Shown: positions 9,396 to 21,518 of the stretch, piece after piece
How positions within the stretch are numbered: position 1 is the first letter of the stretch
Layout: each line of letters starts with the position of its first letter
From: Shewanella psychrotolerans
GTDB lineage: Bacteria; Pseudomonadota; Gammaproteobacteria; Enterobacterales; Shewanellaceae
Direction of reading: 5' to 3'
DNA length: 64,000 bases
Assembly: GCF_019457595.1 (NCBI RefSeq)
Contig: NZ_CP080419.1
Span: forward strand, 2,232,001 to 2,296,000
Notes under the pieces: generated by a model
The model's database searches: none
What the model saw: the letters and a program-made list of their open reading frames with translations, nothing else
Told to the model about the DNA's origin: nothing
Made by a program: the position numbers and the translations under genes

Positions 9396-12110
9396 CTACT
9401 CAGCTGGCTGCTCAGTGTCAGATTGCGTGTCAGGCTCATCACCTGGCGTTTGCTCTACGTCAGTCTCGACTGATTCCGTATTATTAATGATAGGGTTTCC
9501 CTCTTCATCAAGTTCTACTTCATCTTGGATCTCATCGATGCGTTGCAGACCAACCACTTTTTCATCATCGGCTGTTCGGATAATCGTGACACCTTGGGTG
9601 TTACGACCGATGCTTGACACGCCCGTTGCAGGTGTGCGAACTAATGTTCCCTTGTCACTGATCAGCATGATTTCATCGTTTTCGCCAACTTGAACAGCAC
9701 CGACAACAGCCCCATTACGTTCGCTCACTTTGATAGAAACCACACCTTTAGTGCCACGGCTCTTAGCTGGGTACTCTGCAAGATCTGTACGCTTACCATA
9801 ACCGTTTTCTGTCACGGTTAGGATAGCGCCATCGCCCTTAGGTACGATGAGAGACACAACTTGCTGGCCATCTTCGAGCTTGATACCACGAACACCGGTT
9901 GCAGTACGGCCCATAGCTCGTAGTGCTATCACTTCTTCGCCAGTTTCTGGATCGATTTTAACTTCACCAGTCTCTGAACTGCGTGCTTTCTCGTTAAACC
10001 TAACGACCTTGCCTTCGTTAGAGAACAACATAATGTCATCATTGCCATCGGTGATGTCTACGCCAATCAACTGATCGCCATCTTTAAGATTAACGGCGAT
10101 GATACCGTTTGAACGTGGATTGCTGTACGCCGTCAAAGCCGTCTTCTTCACGGTACCGTGAGAAGTCGCCATAATAATGTACTTGTCTTCCGCGTATTCA
10201 CGTACAGGCAAAATAGCCGTAATGCGTTCGCCTTCAGAGAGTGGCAAAATGTTTACAATTGGACGCCCACGTGCGGTGCGACTTGCAAGCGGTAACTGAT
10301 AAACTTTGAGCCAATACATCTTACCAAAATCAGAGAAGCACAAGATGGTGTCATGGGTATTGGCCACCAATAGCTTCTCGACGAAATCTTCATCTTTCAC
10401 TTTGGTTGCCGCTTTGCCTTTACCACCACGGCGCTGCGCTTGATAGTCAGTTAGCGGCTGATATTTGGCATAACCTAAGTGTGACAATGTCACCACAACG
10501 TCTTCTTCGTTGATCAGGTCTTCAAGACTCATATCAATTTCGTTGGCGTTGATCACAGTGCGGCGCTCATCACCATACTGCTCTAAGATCTCTTCGAGTT
10601 CCTCTTTGATCACTTCCATCAGACGTTCAGGGCTACGAAGGATCAGCTGTAATCCGGCAATGAGGACCAAGAGTTCTTCATATTCAGATAGGATCTTCTC
10701 GTGTTCAAGGCCTGTTAATCTGTGTAGGCGAAGCTCTAGAATGGCCTGAGCCTGCTGCTCAGTTAAGAAATACTTGCCATCACGAATACCATACTCTGGC
10801 TCAAGCCACTCTGGACGCGCTGCATCATCGCCGGCTTTTTCAAGCATGCCTTGTACATTGCCAAGCTCCCAGCCTTGCGCGACAAGTTTGACTTTCGCTT
10901 CAGCTGGCGTTGGTGAGGCTTTAATGACCGCAATAATCGGATCGATGTTAGCTAACGCAATCGCTAATGCCTCAAGGATATGAGCGCGCTCACGGGCTTT
11001 ACGGAGTTCAAATACAGTACGGCGAGTAACCACTTCACGACGGTGAAGGATAAAGCACTCTAGCATCTCTTTAAGGTTAAATAACTTAGGCTGACCATTG
11101 GTCAATGCCACCATGTTAATACCAAAAGAGCACTGCATCTGGGTTTGAGCATAAAGGTTATTAAGTACAACCTCGCCTACTTCTCCGCGCTTGATCTCGA
11201 TAACGATGCGCATACCATCTTTATCTGACTCATCACGAAGACCACTAATGCCTTCAATTTTCTTTTCTTTTACTAGTTCAGCGATCTTTTCGATCATCCG
11301 AGCTTTGTTAACTTGATAAGGGATCTCATGAACGATAATACGTTCACGGCCATTATCTTCAGTCTCAACTTCCGCCTTGGCACGCATAACGGCGCGGCCG
11401 CGACCCGTCTTATAAGCATCAATAATACCTTTACGACCATTAATCGATGCAGCAGTTGGAAAATCAGGTCCTGGGATATATTCCATCAGCTGTTCGATTG
11501 AGAGACTTGGCTCCTCAATCAAGGCTAAACAGCCTTTCACAACTTCATTTAAGTTATGTGGTGGAATATTCGTTGCCATACCAACAGCAATACCCGATGA
11601 ACCATTAATTAATAAATTAGGTACACGTGTTGGTAGCACGGCAGGAATAAATTCAGTGCCATCATAGTTAGGCACGTAATCGACCGTTTCTTTCTCTAAG
11701 TCAGCCAATAATGAATGGGCTAACTTTTCCATGCGAATTTCGGTATAACGCATCGCAGCTGCAGAGTCACCATCGACAGAACCAAAGTTACCTTGGCCAT
11801 CAACGAGTGGATATCTCATAGAGAAAGGCTGCGCTAGACGAACGATTGTGTCGTAAACCGCTGTATCACCATGTGGGTGATATTTACCGATAACGTCACC
11901 GACAACACGTGCGGATTTTTTATAGGGTTTATTCCAATCGTTCTTAAGTTCGTTCATCGCAAAAAGTACGCGACGGTGAACGGGTTTTAGTCCGTCTCTT
12001 ACATCAGGTAGAGCTCGGCCAACGATAACGCTCATGGCGTAATCTAAATATGAATTCTTTAATTCGTCTTCAATATTAATTGGTGTTATAGATGAAGCCA
12101 GATCAGTCAT
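9396..12110 (-). CDS. gyrA: DNA gyrase subunit A
   Basis: The breakage-rejoining subunit of gyrase, introducing negative supercoils with GyrB. The start at 12110 gives [17 protein letters not shown], aligning residue for residue with E. coli; an open frame 33 bases longer is not supported. The catalytic tyrosine lies in RYTEIRM. The C-terminal beta-pinwheel carries the GyrA box QRRGGKG, followed by a long acidic tail. The length of 904 residues is somewhat longer than E. coli (875) because of the tail and small insertions. Residue 83, the main quinolone-resistance position, is threonine (GDTAVYD) and residue 87 is aspartate. Confidence 0.98.
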   Translation of the reverse strand: MTDLASSITPINIEDELKNSYLDYAMSVIVGRALPDVRDGLKPVHRRVLFAMNELKNDWNKPYKKSARVVGDVIGKYHPHGDTAVYDTIVRLAQPFSMRYPLVDGQGNFGSVDGDSAAAMRYTEIRMEKLAHSLLADLEKETVDYVPNYDGTEFIPAVLPTRVPNLLINGSSGIAVGMATNIPPHNLNEVVKGCLALIEEPSLSIEQLMEYIPGPDFPTAASINGRKGIIDAYKTGRGRAVMRAKAEVETEDNGRERIIVHEIPYQVNKARMIEKIAELVKEKKIEGISGLRDESDKDGMRIVIEIKRGEVGEVVLNNLYAQTQMQCSFGINMVALTNGQPKLFNLKEMLECFILHRREVVTRRTVFELRKARERAHILEALAIALANIDPIIAVIKASPTPAEAKVKLVAQGWELGNVQGMLEKAGDDAARPEWLEPEYGIRDGKYFLTEQQAQAILELRLHRLTGLEHEKILSEYEELLVLIAGLQLILRSPERLMEVIKEELEEILEQYGDERRTVINANEIDMSLEDLINEEDVVVTLSHLGYAKYQPLTDYQAQRRGGKGKAATKVKDEDFVEKLLVANTHDTILCFSDFGKMYWLKVYQLPLASRTARGRPIVNILPLSEGERITAILPVREYAEDKYIIMATSHGTVKKTALTAYSNPRSNGIIAVNLKDGDQLIGVDITDGNDDIMLFSNEGKVVRFNEKARSSETGEVKIDPETGEEVIALRAMGRTATGVRGIKLEDGQQVVSLIVPKGDGAILTVTENGYGKRTDLAEYPAKSRGTKGVVSIKVSERNGAVVGAVQVGENDEIMLISDKGTLVRTPATGVSSIGRNTQGVTIIRTADDEKVVGLQRIDEIQDEVELDEEGNPIINNTESVETDVEQTPGDEPDTQSDTEQPAE

Positions 12111-12368
12111 AAACTGCTCGATCCCTTGAAATTTAGCTGACAAAATACTGTTCAGAAACCAGACAATATTAAGTCAAGCCTGAAAACGTGATTTGGCATT
12201 CTAACACAGATAATTATTGTCGCTAGACCCTATTGAAATTTCCCTTCAAATAACTGATTAGGCCGATAAACATTGATTCAGGTCAATGACCTCACGCCTA
12301 TAAAACCGATCTGCTGAATATCTCACCAGTTACCGCTTGATTCTCCTTTGTTTATCAAAAGCTATCGG

Positions 12369-12374
12369 TATAAT
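12369..12374 (+). promoter_or_regulatory. Likely -10 box of the ubiG promoter
   Basis: A perfect TATAAT occurs 35 bases before the ubiG GTG start. The best -35 candidate (TTTGTT, spacer 16) is weak. Confidence 0.45.
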
Positions 12375-12408
12375 GGCTGCAAAATAACGACTCGACAGAG
12401 GTCTAAAA

Positions 12409-13125
12409 GTGTCTAATTCAATGAATGTTGATCCGCAAGAAATCGCTAAGTTTGAAAAAATGGCCGAAACTTGGTGGGATCCAGAAGGTGAATTTAAACC
12501 GCTCCATAAGCTAAACCCACTACGATTAAACTTTATTGATCAAACGGTAGGTGGTCTCTTTGGTAAACGAGTATTAGATGTCGGTTGCGGCGGTGGTATT
12601 CTTTCTGAAAGTATGGCTCGCATTGGTGCCAAGGTCGACGGTTTAGATATGGGTACTGAGCCATTAGATGTTGCGAGACTACATGCATTAGAGATGGGCG
12701 TTGAAATCAATTATGTTCAAGATACAGCGGAAGCCCATCGCGATAACCATATAGGTCATTACGATGTTGTCACCTGTATGGAAATGCTTGAACATGTTCC
12801 CGATCCTGCTTCTGTCATCAAAGCATGCAGTGACATGGTGAAACCTGGTGGTTATGTTTTCTTTTCCACAATAAATCGTAATATCCGAGCTTATATCGAA
12901 ACCGTTATTGGTGCGGAATATATTTTGAAAATGTTGCCTGTTGGCACTCACGACCATAACAAGTACATAAAGCCAGCCGAACTAATTGCAATGACTGATG
13001 CAGCAGACTTGTTCTGTACTGACGCGGCAGGGATCACCTATAACCCATTAACGGGTATCTTTCGCTATACCAAGAATCTTGATGTTAACTATATGATAGC
13101 GACAGTCAAAAATGACGATAATTAA
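12409..13125 (+). CDS. ubiG: Ubiquinone biosynthesis O-methyltransferase
   Basis: SAM-dependent enzyme doing both O-methylations in ubiquinone synthesis. The SAM site [16 protein letters not shown] (motif I) is at about residues 54-69, with [11 protein letters not shown] and [11 protein letters not shown] further on, all typical of UbiG. The start is a GTG at 12409 with AGAGG seven bases upstream; the length is 238 residues. Its 3' end overlaps the next gene by 14 bases, so the two are coupled. It is divergent from gyrA, as in many gammaproteobacteria. Confidence 0.97.
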   Translation: MSNSMNVDPQEIAKFEKMAETWWDPEGEFKPLHKLNPLRLNFIDQTVGGLFGKRVLDVGCGGGILSESMARIGAKVDGLDMGTEPLDVARLHALEMGVEINYVQDTAEAHRDNHIGHYDVVTCMEMLEHVPDPASVIKACSDMVKPGGYVFFSTINRNIRAYIETVIGAEYILKMLPVGTHDHNKYIKPAELIAMTDAADLFCTDAAGITYNPLTGIFRYTKNLDVNYMIATVKNDDN

Positions 13126-13810
13126 TCGTCATGCAAATCCTTTGGATATCACAGGGGTGCTGTTCGATTTAGATGGCACCTTAGTGGATACTGCCCCTGA
13201 TTTAGTGAATGCGCTCAATCTAGCCTTGATTGAGCATGGTTACCCAACAAAATCTCTTGAACAAGTCAGAGACGCAGCGTCAAATGGTAGTTTGGCTTTG
13301 GTTAATGCGGCCCAACCTTCTCTTAGTGATGATAACAAAGCACTTATCCAGCAGGCACTGTTAACCCATTACGCTCGAGTCAATGGTGAGCATGCCGTGT
13401 TATTTGATGGGATCGCGGCCCTGCTTGATTATCTTGAACTGCATCAAATTCCTTTTGGTGTGGTCACCAATAAAGCGGCGCGATTTGCCAGACCACTATT
13501 AGCCAAACTCAATCTAGTATCTCTGATGCCAGCGATCATAAGCGGAGATTCAACCTATTATAGTAAACCCAATGCCGCACCTATGTTACTGGCGGCACAG
13601 CAGCTAAAGTGCGCCCCAACATCGGTATTATATGTAGGTGATGCACGGCGCGATCTTGAGGCAGCTCAAAACAGTAAAATGTTGGGGGGAATTGCCATGT
13701 GGGGTTATCTCGCACAAAGCGATGATCCTATCACTTGGCCACAAGATTTTATCTTTAACTGCCCAGAAGAGATTATCGCCTTATTGAAACAATCAAATCC
13801 AAACATTTAG
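13112..13810 (+). CDS. HAD-family phosphatase, MupP/Gph-like
   Basis: Haloacid dehalogenase hydrolase of the phosphoglycolate phosphatase group. Motif I is [15 protein letters not shown] (nucleophile Asp), motif II GVVTNK, motif III lysine in [12 protein letters not shown], and motif [13 protein letters not shown]. Length 232. The ubiG-adjacent position and the pattern GVVTNKxxRFAxP, then SKPxxxPMLLA, then GYxxxxDxPxxW resemble, from memory, Pseudomonas MupP. MupP removes phosphate from N-acetylmuramate-6-phosphate in peptidoglycan recycling. Gph (2-phosphoglycolate) is the alternative. It overlaps ubiG by 14 bases. Confidence 0.85.
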   Translation: MTIINRHANPLDITGVLFDLDGTLVDTAPDLVNALNLALIEHGYPTKSLEQVRDAASNGSLALVNAAQPSLSDDNKALIQQALLTHYARVNGEHAVLFDGIAALLDYLELHQIPFGVVTNKAARFARPLLAKLNLVSLMPAIISGDSTYYSKPNAAPMLLAAQQLKCAPTSVLYVGDARRDLEAAQNSKMLGGIAMWGYLAQSDDPITWPQDFIFNCPEEIIALLKQSNPNI

Positions 13811-14057
13811 TGGCGGCTTTCCTGACTCAGACGCAGAGCCAAGGTTAAATTATCTTGCTCAAAACGATCTGACCTTTTTATGGCATTGATGATCTAGCCG
13901 ATCGATTATAAAACTAGCGGTCCTTAAGTTTAAATTCAGCTGACTAAAAGTTAACCCTTGGCAGTGATCGTAATTAAAAACAAGGCTTAAAGGTTAGCCG
14001 TCACTAACCCTAAGCTTTACCCCCAAGATATCCACAACTTGTCCCCTGAATTCACGC

Positions 14058-14121
14058 TTGCAATATGTCTACAACCTCACTATCTTGTATCCTATAAAAT
14101 ATAAAACACCATATATTGTGT
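14058..14121 (+). promoter_or_regulatory. nrdA promoter with two NrdR-type boxes
   Basis: Two NrdR-like boxes lie at 14075-14090 (CCTCACTATCTTGTAT, degenerate) and 14106-14121 (ACACCATATATTGTGT, near-perfect palindrome). Their starts are exactly 31 bases apart, the three-turn spacing known for NrdR. A promoter candidate TTGCAA (14058-14063), spacer 17, TATCTT (14081-14086) overlaps the first box, as expected for repression. The surrounding gap (13811-14259) otherwise has only one DnaA-box-like 9-mer (ATATCCACA, 14028-14036) and no gene. Confidence 0.7.
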
Positions 14122-14259
14122 ATGAGTGATAATCGAAGCCACTAGAACATCAGTTGTGCATAGGCACTTTTCTTAACCCTTCGATTGTTTTTACAAGGAA
14201 ACGTCGGGTGAACATATTGGCTCACCTCATCGCGATATTTAATTCAAGGCTTATCTTCA

Positions 14260-16548
14260 ATGAACAGCAATATGCAGGTCACTAAGCGCAGTGGCGAACG
14301 TGAGATCATCGATCTGGATAAAATCCATAGAGTGATCACTTGGGCGGCAAAAGGACTCAACAACGTCTCGGTTTCTGAGGTTGAATTACGTTCACATCTT
14401 CAATTTTATGATGGCATTCCAACTGAAGCCATTCATGAAACGATTATTAAGGCCGCGGCGGATCTTATTTCGCCAGAATCGCCCGATTATCAGTTTCTGT
14501 CTGCACGCTTAGCGATTTTTCATCTACGTAAGAAAGCATTTGGTCAATTTGAACCGCCAAAGCTATATGATCACGTCGTTAAGCTCGTTGAGATGGGCAA
14601 ATACGACACCCATATTCTAAACGACTACACTCGTGAAGAGCTTGATACTCTCGATAGCTATATCGACCACTGGCGCGATATGAATTTCTCTTATGCGGCG
14701 GTTAAGCAATTAGAAGGGAAATACTTAGTACAAAATCGTGTTACCCATGACATTTATGAAAGTGCGCAGTTCCTCTATATTTTAGTGGCGGCTTGTCTGT
14801 TCGCTAAATATCCAAAAGAAAACCGCTTAGATTATGTCAAACGTTTCTACGATGCCACATCTACATTTAAAATCTCATTGCCAACGCCAATCATGGCTGG
14901 TGTGCGCACACCTACGCGTCAGTTCAGCTCCTGTGTACTCATCGAGTGTGGTGATAGCTTAGATTCCATTAATGCGACCGCATCATCGATCGTTAAGTAC
15001 GTATCACAACGCGCTGGGATCGGGGTCAATGCTGGTCGTATTCGCGCATTGGGAAGCCCTATTCGCGGTGGCGAAGCGTTCCACACTGGCTGTTTACCTT
15101 TTTATAAGTATTTCCAAACTGCGGTTAAGTCTTGCTCTCAAGGCGGTGTTCGTGGTGGCGCTGCGACCCTCTTCTACCCTATGTGGCATTTAGAAGTCGA
15201 ATCGCTCCTCGTTCTGAAAAACAACCGTGGTGTTGACGATAACCGTATCCGTCACTTGGATTATGGTGTCCAAATTAACAAACTTATGTATCAACGCCTT
15301 ATCCAAGGTGGAATGATCAGTTTGTTTAGCCCATCTGACGTACCAGGTATGTATGATGCCTTCTTTGAAGATCAGGACGAATTTGAACGTCTCTATCTTA
15401 AATATGAAGCTGATAAAACTGTGCGTAAGAAGCAGATCAAGGCTGTCGAGTTATTTGCATTAATGATGCAAGAGCGCGCATCGACAGGTCGCATTTATAT
15501 TCAAAACGTCGATCATTGTAATACCCACAGTCCGTTCGATTCGAAAGTAGCACCAGTACGTCAATCTAACTTATGTTTAGAGATTGCGTTACCGACTAAG
15601 CCACTGAACAACATTAATGATCCTGATGGTGAAATTGCACTCTGTACCCTTTCGGCGCTTAACTTAGGTGCGATTAAGAATCTTGAAGAGCTTGAGCCAT
15701 TGGCTGACCTTGCTGTACGAGCCTTGGATAATCTACTCGATTATCAAGATTACCCGATCACCTCTGCCCATAAAGCATCGATGAATCGTCGTACCTTAGG
15801 CATCGGTGTCATTAACTTTGCTAACTATTTGGCGAAAGAAGGTGTCCGATATTCAGATGGTTCTGCAAATGGCATCACTCATAGAACCTTTGAAGCGATT
15901 CAGTATTATCTATTGAAAGCATCGGTTAATTTGGCTAAGGAGCAAGGCCCCTGCCCGCTGTTCCATGAAACTAACTATGCAAAAGGTATTTTGCCAATCG
16001 ACACCTATAAGCGCGATCTAGACCTAATTTGTGATGAGCCACTACATCTAGATTGGGATTCGCTGCGTGAAGAGATAAAGACTCACGGATTACGTAACTC
16101 GACACTATCGGCGCTTATGCCATCGGAAACCTCGTCGCAGATCTCCAATGCGACCAACGGTATTGAGCCTCCACGAGGCCTGATTAGCGTTAAGGCGAGT
16201 AAAGATGGTCAGCTAAAGCAAGTCGTGCCCGATTTTGAAAAATATCAATACAGCTATGAGCTGTTGTGGCAAATGCCAGGTAATGAAGGTTACTTGCAAT
16301 TAGTTGGTCTAATGCAGAAGTTCGTCGACCAATCTATTTCTGCCAATACTAACTACGATCCGAGCCGCTTCCCTGGTTCTAAAGTACCGATGCAAGTATT
16401 GCTTAAAGATCTATTGACCGCGTACAAATATGGTGTGAAGACGCTCTACTATCACAACACTCGTGATGGTGCTTCAGATAGCCACGATGATATCACCGCT
16501 ATCGAGAAAGAAGATGACAGTTGCGCTGGCGGCGCCTGTAAAATCTAA
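14260..16548 (+). CDS. nrdA: Ribonucleoside-diphosphate reductase, alpha subunit (class Ia)
   Basis: Large catalytic subunit making dNDPs from NDPs with NrdB. The N-terminal ATP-cone (QVTKRSGEREIIDLDKIH) gives dATP/ATP control. Active-site cysteines appear in SSCVLIECGDS and NLCLEI, and the C-terminal redox pair is CxxxxC in the final SCAGGACKI. Length 762 matches E. coli (761). First gene of nrdA-nrdB-yfaE, under the NrdR-type boxes. An ATG 12 bases further in (MQVTKR) is an alternative start. Confidence 0.98.
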   Translation: MNSNMQVTKRSGEREIIDLDKIHRVITWAAKGLNNVSVSEVELRSHLQFYDGIPTEAIHETIIKAAADLISPESPDYQFLSARLAIFHLRKKAFGQFEPPKLYDHVVKLVEMGKYDTHILNDYTREELDTLDSYIDHWRDMNFSYAAVKQLEGKYLVQNRVTHDIYESAQFLYILVAACLFAKYPKENRLDYVKRFYDATSTFKISLPTPIMAGVRTPTRQFSSCVLIECGDSLDSINATASSIVKYVSQRAGIGVNAGRIRALGSPIRGGEAFHTGCLPFYKYFQTAVKSCSQGGVRGGAATLFYPMWHLEVESLLVLKNNRGVDDNRIRHLDYGVQINKLMYQRLIQGGMISLFSPSDVPGMYDAFFEDQDEFERLYLKYEADKTVRKKQIKAVELFALMMQERASTGRIYIQNVDHCNTHSPFDSKVAPVRQSNLCLEIALPTKPLNNINDPDGEIALCTLSALNLGAIKNLEELEPLADLAVRALDNLLDYQDYPITSAHKASMNRRTLGIGVINFANYLAKEGVRYSDGSANGITHRTFEAIQYYLLKASVNLAKEQGPCPLFHETNYAKGILPIDTYKRDLDLICDEPLHLDWDSLREEIKTHGLRNSTLSALMPSETSSQISNATNGIEPPRGLISVKASKDGQLKQVVPDFEKYQYSYELLWQMPGNEGYLQLVGLMQKFVDQSISANTNYDPSRFPGSKVPMQVLLKDLLTAYKYGVKTLYYHNTRDGASDSHDDITAIEKEDDSCAGGACKI

Positions 16549-16585
16549 CCATAAATTTGTTAATTGGTATAACACGTTAATTTAA

Positions 16586-16601
16586 GGGGGCTGATGCCCC
16601 C
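16586..16601 (+). other. GC-rich hairpin between nrdA and nrdB
   Basis: GGGGGC-TGAT-GCCCCC makes a tight six-pair hairpin 20 bases before the nrdB start. There is no following T run, so it is more likely an mRNA stability or processing element between the two subunit genes than a terminator. Confidence 0.5.
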
Positions 16602-16621
16602 ATTATCGGAAGATAGAAAAA

Positions 16622-17752
16622 ATGGCCTACTCAACATTTTGTCAAACACCAAATAACGCCGCATTAGAACCTATGTTTCTTGGGCAATCGGTTAACGTCG
16701 CGCGTTACGATATTCAAAAGTATGAAGTTTTCGAAAAGCTGATTGAGAAACAATTAAGCTTTTTTTGGCGTCCTGAAGAAGTTGATGTCAGTAAAGATAA
16801 AATCGATTATGCGGCGCTGCCCGATCATGAAAAGCACATTTTTATCTCCAATCTGAAATATCAGACGCTGCTTGATTCGATTCAGGGCCGTTCACCCAAC
16901 GTGGCATTCCTGCCTTTGGTGTCTTTACCTGAGTTAGAAACTTGGATTGAAACTTGGTCTTTCTCTGAGACAATCCACTCGCGCTCGTATACTCATATTA
17001 TTCGTAATATCGTTAACGATCCGTCGATTGTGTTTGATGACATCGTCGAAAACCAAGAGATCCTTAAACGTGCCAGTGATATTGCAGAATATTACGACCA
17101 CTTGATCAAACTTAGCCAAGCGTATCACTTACTCGGTGAAGGCATGCATGAGATCGATGGCCAGATGCTCGAAGTAACTAAGAGAGAGATCAAGAAAGCA
17201 CTCTATCTTTGTACCGTATCGGTCAACGTATTAGAGGCGATCCGCTTCTATGTCAGCTTTGCCTGCTCTTTTGCATTTGCCGAGCGCAGAGTGATGGAGG
17301 GTAACGCTAAGATTATTCGTCTTATCGCCCGTGACGAAGCTCTGCACCTTAACGGTACACAGCACATGCTCAAAATCATGCAAGCCGGTAAAGATGATCC
17401 TGAGATGGGTGAGATCGCCAAAGAATGTGAGCAGATAGCGACCGATATTTTCGTTAAGGCGGCAGAACAAGAAAAAGAATGGGCTAAATACCTATTCAAA
17501 GATGGTTCAATGATTGGTCTTAATGAGCAGATCTTATGCCAGTATGTCGAATACATTACTAATGAGCGCATGAAATCGGTCAACTTAGTTAGTCCTTATG
17601 CTGAACAAAGTAATCCATTGCCTTGGATGAAGAGCTGGCTAGAGAGTGATTCTGTTCAGGTCGCACCTCAAGAGGTTGAAGTCTCCTCCTACCTTGTGGG
17701 TCAAATCGATTCTTCAATCGATGAGAGTGAGTTTGCGGACTTTAACCTGTAA
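16622..17752 (+). CDS. nrdB: Ribonucleoside-diphosphate reductase, beta subunit (class Ia)
   Basis: Carries the diiron-tyrosyl radical cofactor that starts catalysis in NrdA. The 376 residues equal the E. coli length. Metal ligands and radical site are visible in [16 protein letters not shown] (Glu, His and the radical Tyr), with a second ligand pair in [11 protein letters not shown]. The C-terminal tail ([11 protein letters not shown]) is the acidic peptide that docks on NrdA. yfaE begins two bases after its stop. Confidence 0.98.
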   Translation: MAYSTFCQTPNNAALEPMFLGQSVNVARYDIQKYEVFEKLIEKQLSFFWRPEEVDVSKDKIDYAALPDHEKHIFISNLKYQTLLDSIQGRSPNVAFLPLVSLPELETWIETWSFSETIHSRSYTHIIRNIVNDPSIVFDDIVENQEILKRASDIAEYYDHLIKLSQAYHLLGEGMHEIDGQMLEVTKREIKKALYLCTVSVNVLEAIRFYVSFACSFAFAERRVMEGNAKIIRLIARDEALHLNGTQHMLKIMQAGKDDPEMGEIAKECEQIATDIFVKAAEQEKEWAKYLFKDGSMIGLNEQILCQYVEYITNERMKSVNLVSPYAEQSNPLPWMKSWLESDSVQVAPQEVEVSSYLVGQIDSSIDESEFADFNL

Positions 17753-17754
17753 CA

Positions 17755-18171
17755 ATGAGCGCAAATAAAACCGACTTGAATAAGCTGATACTCAAGAAGG
17801 CTCCCATTGTGAGCCTTCAAGGTCAACCTGTTCTGTTATATACCCTGCAGCATCAAAGTTTGCTTGAGGCGTTAGAGCAAAAAAAAGTTAAGATTTTCTC
17901 TGAATGTCGCAATGGTTTTTGTGGCGCCTGTAAAACCAAGATGATTCGAGGTGCAGTCAGTTACCACACCGAGCCGTTAGTCGAACTCGAAGCTGATGAG
18001 TGTCTGCCCTGCTGTTGTCACCCCGATGGCGATCTTGACTTGTTATTGTCACCTCAAGGTGTCGATGTCGTGATCATGCGTCAATCAAAACAAGAACGTA
18101 ACCAAAGCCAAGATCATAAACAGGCTCAACAGCCGAATAGGCGCCTCAAATACGCCACCAACGAAGCGTAA
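17755..18171 (+). CDS. yfaE: 2Fe-2S ferredoxin for NrdB cofactor maintenance
   Basis: Plant-type 2Fe-2S ferredoxin. In E. coli YfaE supplies electrons to rebuild the NrdB diferric-tyrosyl cofactor. The cluster motif is C-X4-C-X2-C in ECRNGFCGACK, with the fourth cysteine in the CLPCCCHP block. At 138 residues it is longer than E. coli YfaE (84), with both an N-terminal extension and a hydrophilic Gln/Lys-rich tail of about 30 residues. Its position directly after nrdB supports the role. It ends in its own stem-loop. Confidence 0.92.
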   Translation: MSANKTDLNKLILKKAPIVSLQGQPVLLYTLQHQSLLEALEQKKVKIFSECRNGFCGACKTKMIRGAVSYHTEPLVELEADECLPCCCHPDGDLDLLLSPQGVDVVIMRQSKQERNQSQDHKQAQQPNRRLKYATNEA

Positions 18172-18188
18172 CTCTTGTTTTACGCTTC
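18163..18188 (+). terminator. Intrinsic terminator of nrdAB-yfaE
   Basis: Perfect nine-pair stem GAAGCGTAA / TTACGCTTC, overlapping the yfaE stop codon, then TCTTGTTTT. Confidence 0.75.
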
Positions 18189-18299
18189 TCTTGTTTTCCC
18201 GTCTTCTCATTTAAACCGCCCAATTGCTGTGATTAAGCAAATTGCACGCTTGCATAAACGTTAGCCACCAATAATTTTGTGGTATTATACCATTCCATC

Positions 18300-18836
18300 T
18301 TAATACTTAGTCATTATTGCCCACTCTCTACGACATAAAGACATCACTCTTTTCGTATCGCTAATGAAGTTGTTCCAAGCATCAGAGCAGGCTGCAACGA
18401 TATCATCGTATCCTTGAAAGCTGCGATTAGCTAAATGATGCTGCCGTAACCAACTCCATACTTGCTCTATCGGATTTAGTTCAGGGGAGTATGGCGGTAA
18501 TTTGATGATGCTAAGGTTGTTAAACTCATCTGCGAGATCTGCTGTATGCCAACCTGCACCATCCATGACAACAACGGCATGCCTACCTGGTTTTGTCCTT
18601 TGTGCTATCAGTGATAGATGCTGACGCATGACGTCTTTGCTTAGGTAAGGAACGATCATCGCTTCAGTATCGCCTGTTTGCGGACAAACAGCGCCAAAGA
18701 AATGCGCATATTCGAACTGTTGCTGGCGTATAGCGCGAGGACGAGTGCCTTTTCTTGCCCATAAACGTGTGGTCGTGTTTTGCTGCCCGAAGCGGGCCTC
18801 ATCTTGAAACCAGATATCAACTCGCTCAAGCGCCAC
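18300..18836 (-). CDS. IS630-family transposase, DDE catalytic half
   Basis: Contains the three acidic catalytic positions: Asp in DIWFQDEARFG, Asp in VVVMDGAGWH, and Glu in SPELNPIEQVWSWL. This is DDE superfamily endonuclease DDE_3, as in IS630. It is open back through the A6 run near 18874-18879, where the preceding half is in another frame. The translation upstream of the GTG at 18836 reads on smoothly in family style (KKFQLETILNIPGSVALERV). So this is the downstream part of one protein and the GTG is probably not a native start. Confidence 0.85.
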   Translation of the reverse strand: MALERVDIWFQDEARFGQQNTTTRLWARKGTRPRAIRQQQFEYAHFFGAVCPQTGDTEAMIVPYLSKDVMRQHLSLIAQRTKPGRHAVVVMDGAGWHTADLADEFNNLSIIKLPPYSPELNPIEQVWSWLRQHHLANRSFQGYDDIVAACSDAWNNFISDTKRVMSLCRREWAIMTKY

Positions 18837-18849
18837 ACTACCAGGGATG

Positions 18850-19368
18850 TTAAGGATCGTTTCCAGTTGGAACTTTTTTAAAAGCCTCTTGGACTTCTAT
18901 TGATTGCTTAGGATGTTTTGAACGACTCGTTATCCAACTAAAACCTAATTGTTCCAGTAATTTGTAAATCGCGTTTGGATGGTAATCAACATTAAAGTGA
19001 TATTTGACATATTTTAGGATCGCATCACCTGTCAGTCTTCCACCTGAATCACTCGAGCATTGTTCCTCTATGTAGGCACTGAGTTGCTGCTTTTGACTTG
19101 AGGTTAAGTAGCTATCACGTCCCTTATTTTTCTTAGCATCCAACCCTTTGATACCGTTGGCAAGATACTTAGCTACCCAAGCGTTGACGCTAGCGCGGGC
19201 AACTTTGAGCCTCAAGGCGACATCAGTACGATTATTTCCCTCGAGGAAGAGAGCGACGGCAAGTAATCGCATACGTTTACGAGGTTCTTTTTCTGCTCTA
19301 GATAAAGCTAAAAGCTCTTCGGCACTATAAGTTTTCAATTTGGAATACGGGTTAAGGTTGGTGCGCAT
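18850..19368 (-). CDS. IS630-family transposase, N-terminal DNA-binding half
   Basis: 172 residues with a helix-turn-helix (DVALRLKVARASVNAWVAKY) and a second winged-helix-like segment, typical of the IS630 N-terminus. The family-like sequence stops after QEAFKK at a run of six A bases (complement of 18874-18879). After that the frame gives VPTGNDP and a stop. Five A bases would join it in frame to the catalytic half. Either a one-base insertion has broken the gene or slippage on the run makes the full protein. Confidence 0.85.
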   Translation of the reverse strand: MRTNLNPYSKLKTYSAEELLALSRAEKEPRKRMRLLAVALFLEGNNRTDVALRLKVARASVNAWVAKYLANGIKGLDAKKNKGRDSYLTSSQKQQLSAYIEEQCSSDSGGRLTGDAILKYVKYHFNVDYHPNAIYKLLEQLGFSWITSRSKHPKQSIEVQEAFKKVPTGNDP

Positions 19369-19404
19369 ATTAGATCATAGATCATTACTAATTGGTATTA
19401 AATG

Positions 19405-19434
19405 AAAAAGCTAACTTATTAAAGTTAGCTTTTT
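19405..19434. terminator. Perfect bidirectional terminator beside the IS
   Basis: Thirteen-pair perfect inverted repeat AAAAAGCTAACTT / AAGTTAGCTTTTT with an ATTA loop. It terminates fadH on the minus strand and could terminate transcription from the IS side. Confidence 0.85.
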
Positions 19435-19502
19435 AACTGGATTGCAACTACCACTCACAAATGGTCATACAGCTTGCAGCACCAATATTGCACAATCGAG
19501 CC

Positions 19503-21518
<2,016 letters not shown>

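Larger units (their letters stand above)
18283..19400 (-). mobile_element. IS630-family insertion sequence, about 1.1 kb
   Basis: Two adjacent reading frames encode an IS630-type helix-turn-helix and DDE transposase. The termini are imperfect inverted repeats: ATACCATTCC near 18287 and, read inward from the right end, AATACCAATTAG near 19400. TA dinucleotides flank both ends, as expected for IS630 target choice. The element sits between yfaE and a perfect bidirectional terminator that it separates from yfaE. Exact ends are uncertain by a few bases. The transposase frame is interrupted (see the two halves), so the copy may be inactive. Confidence 0.85.
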
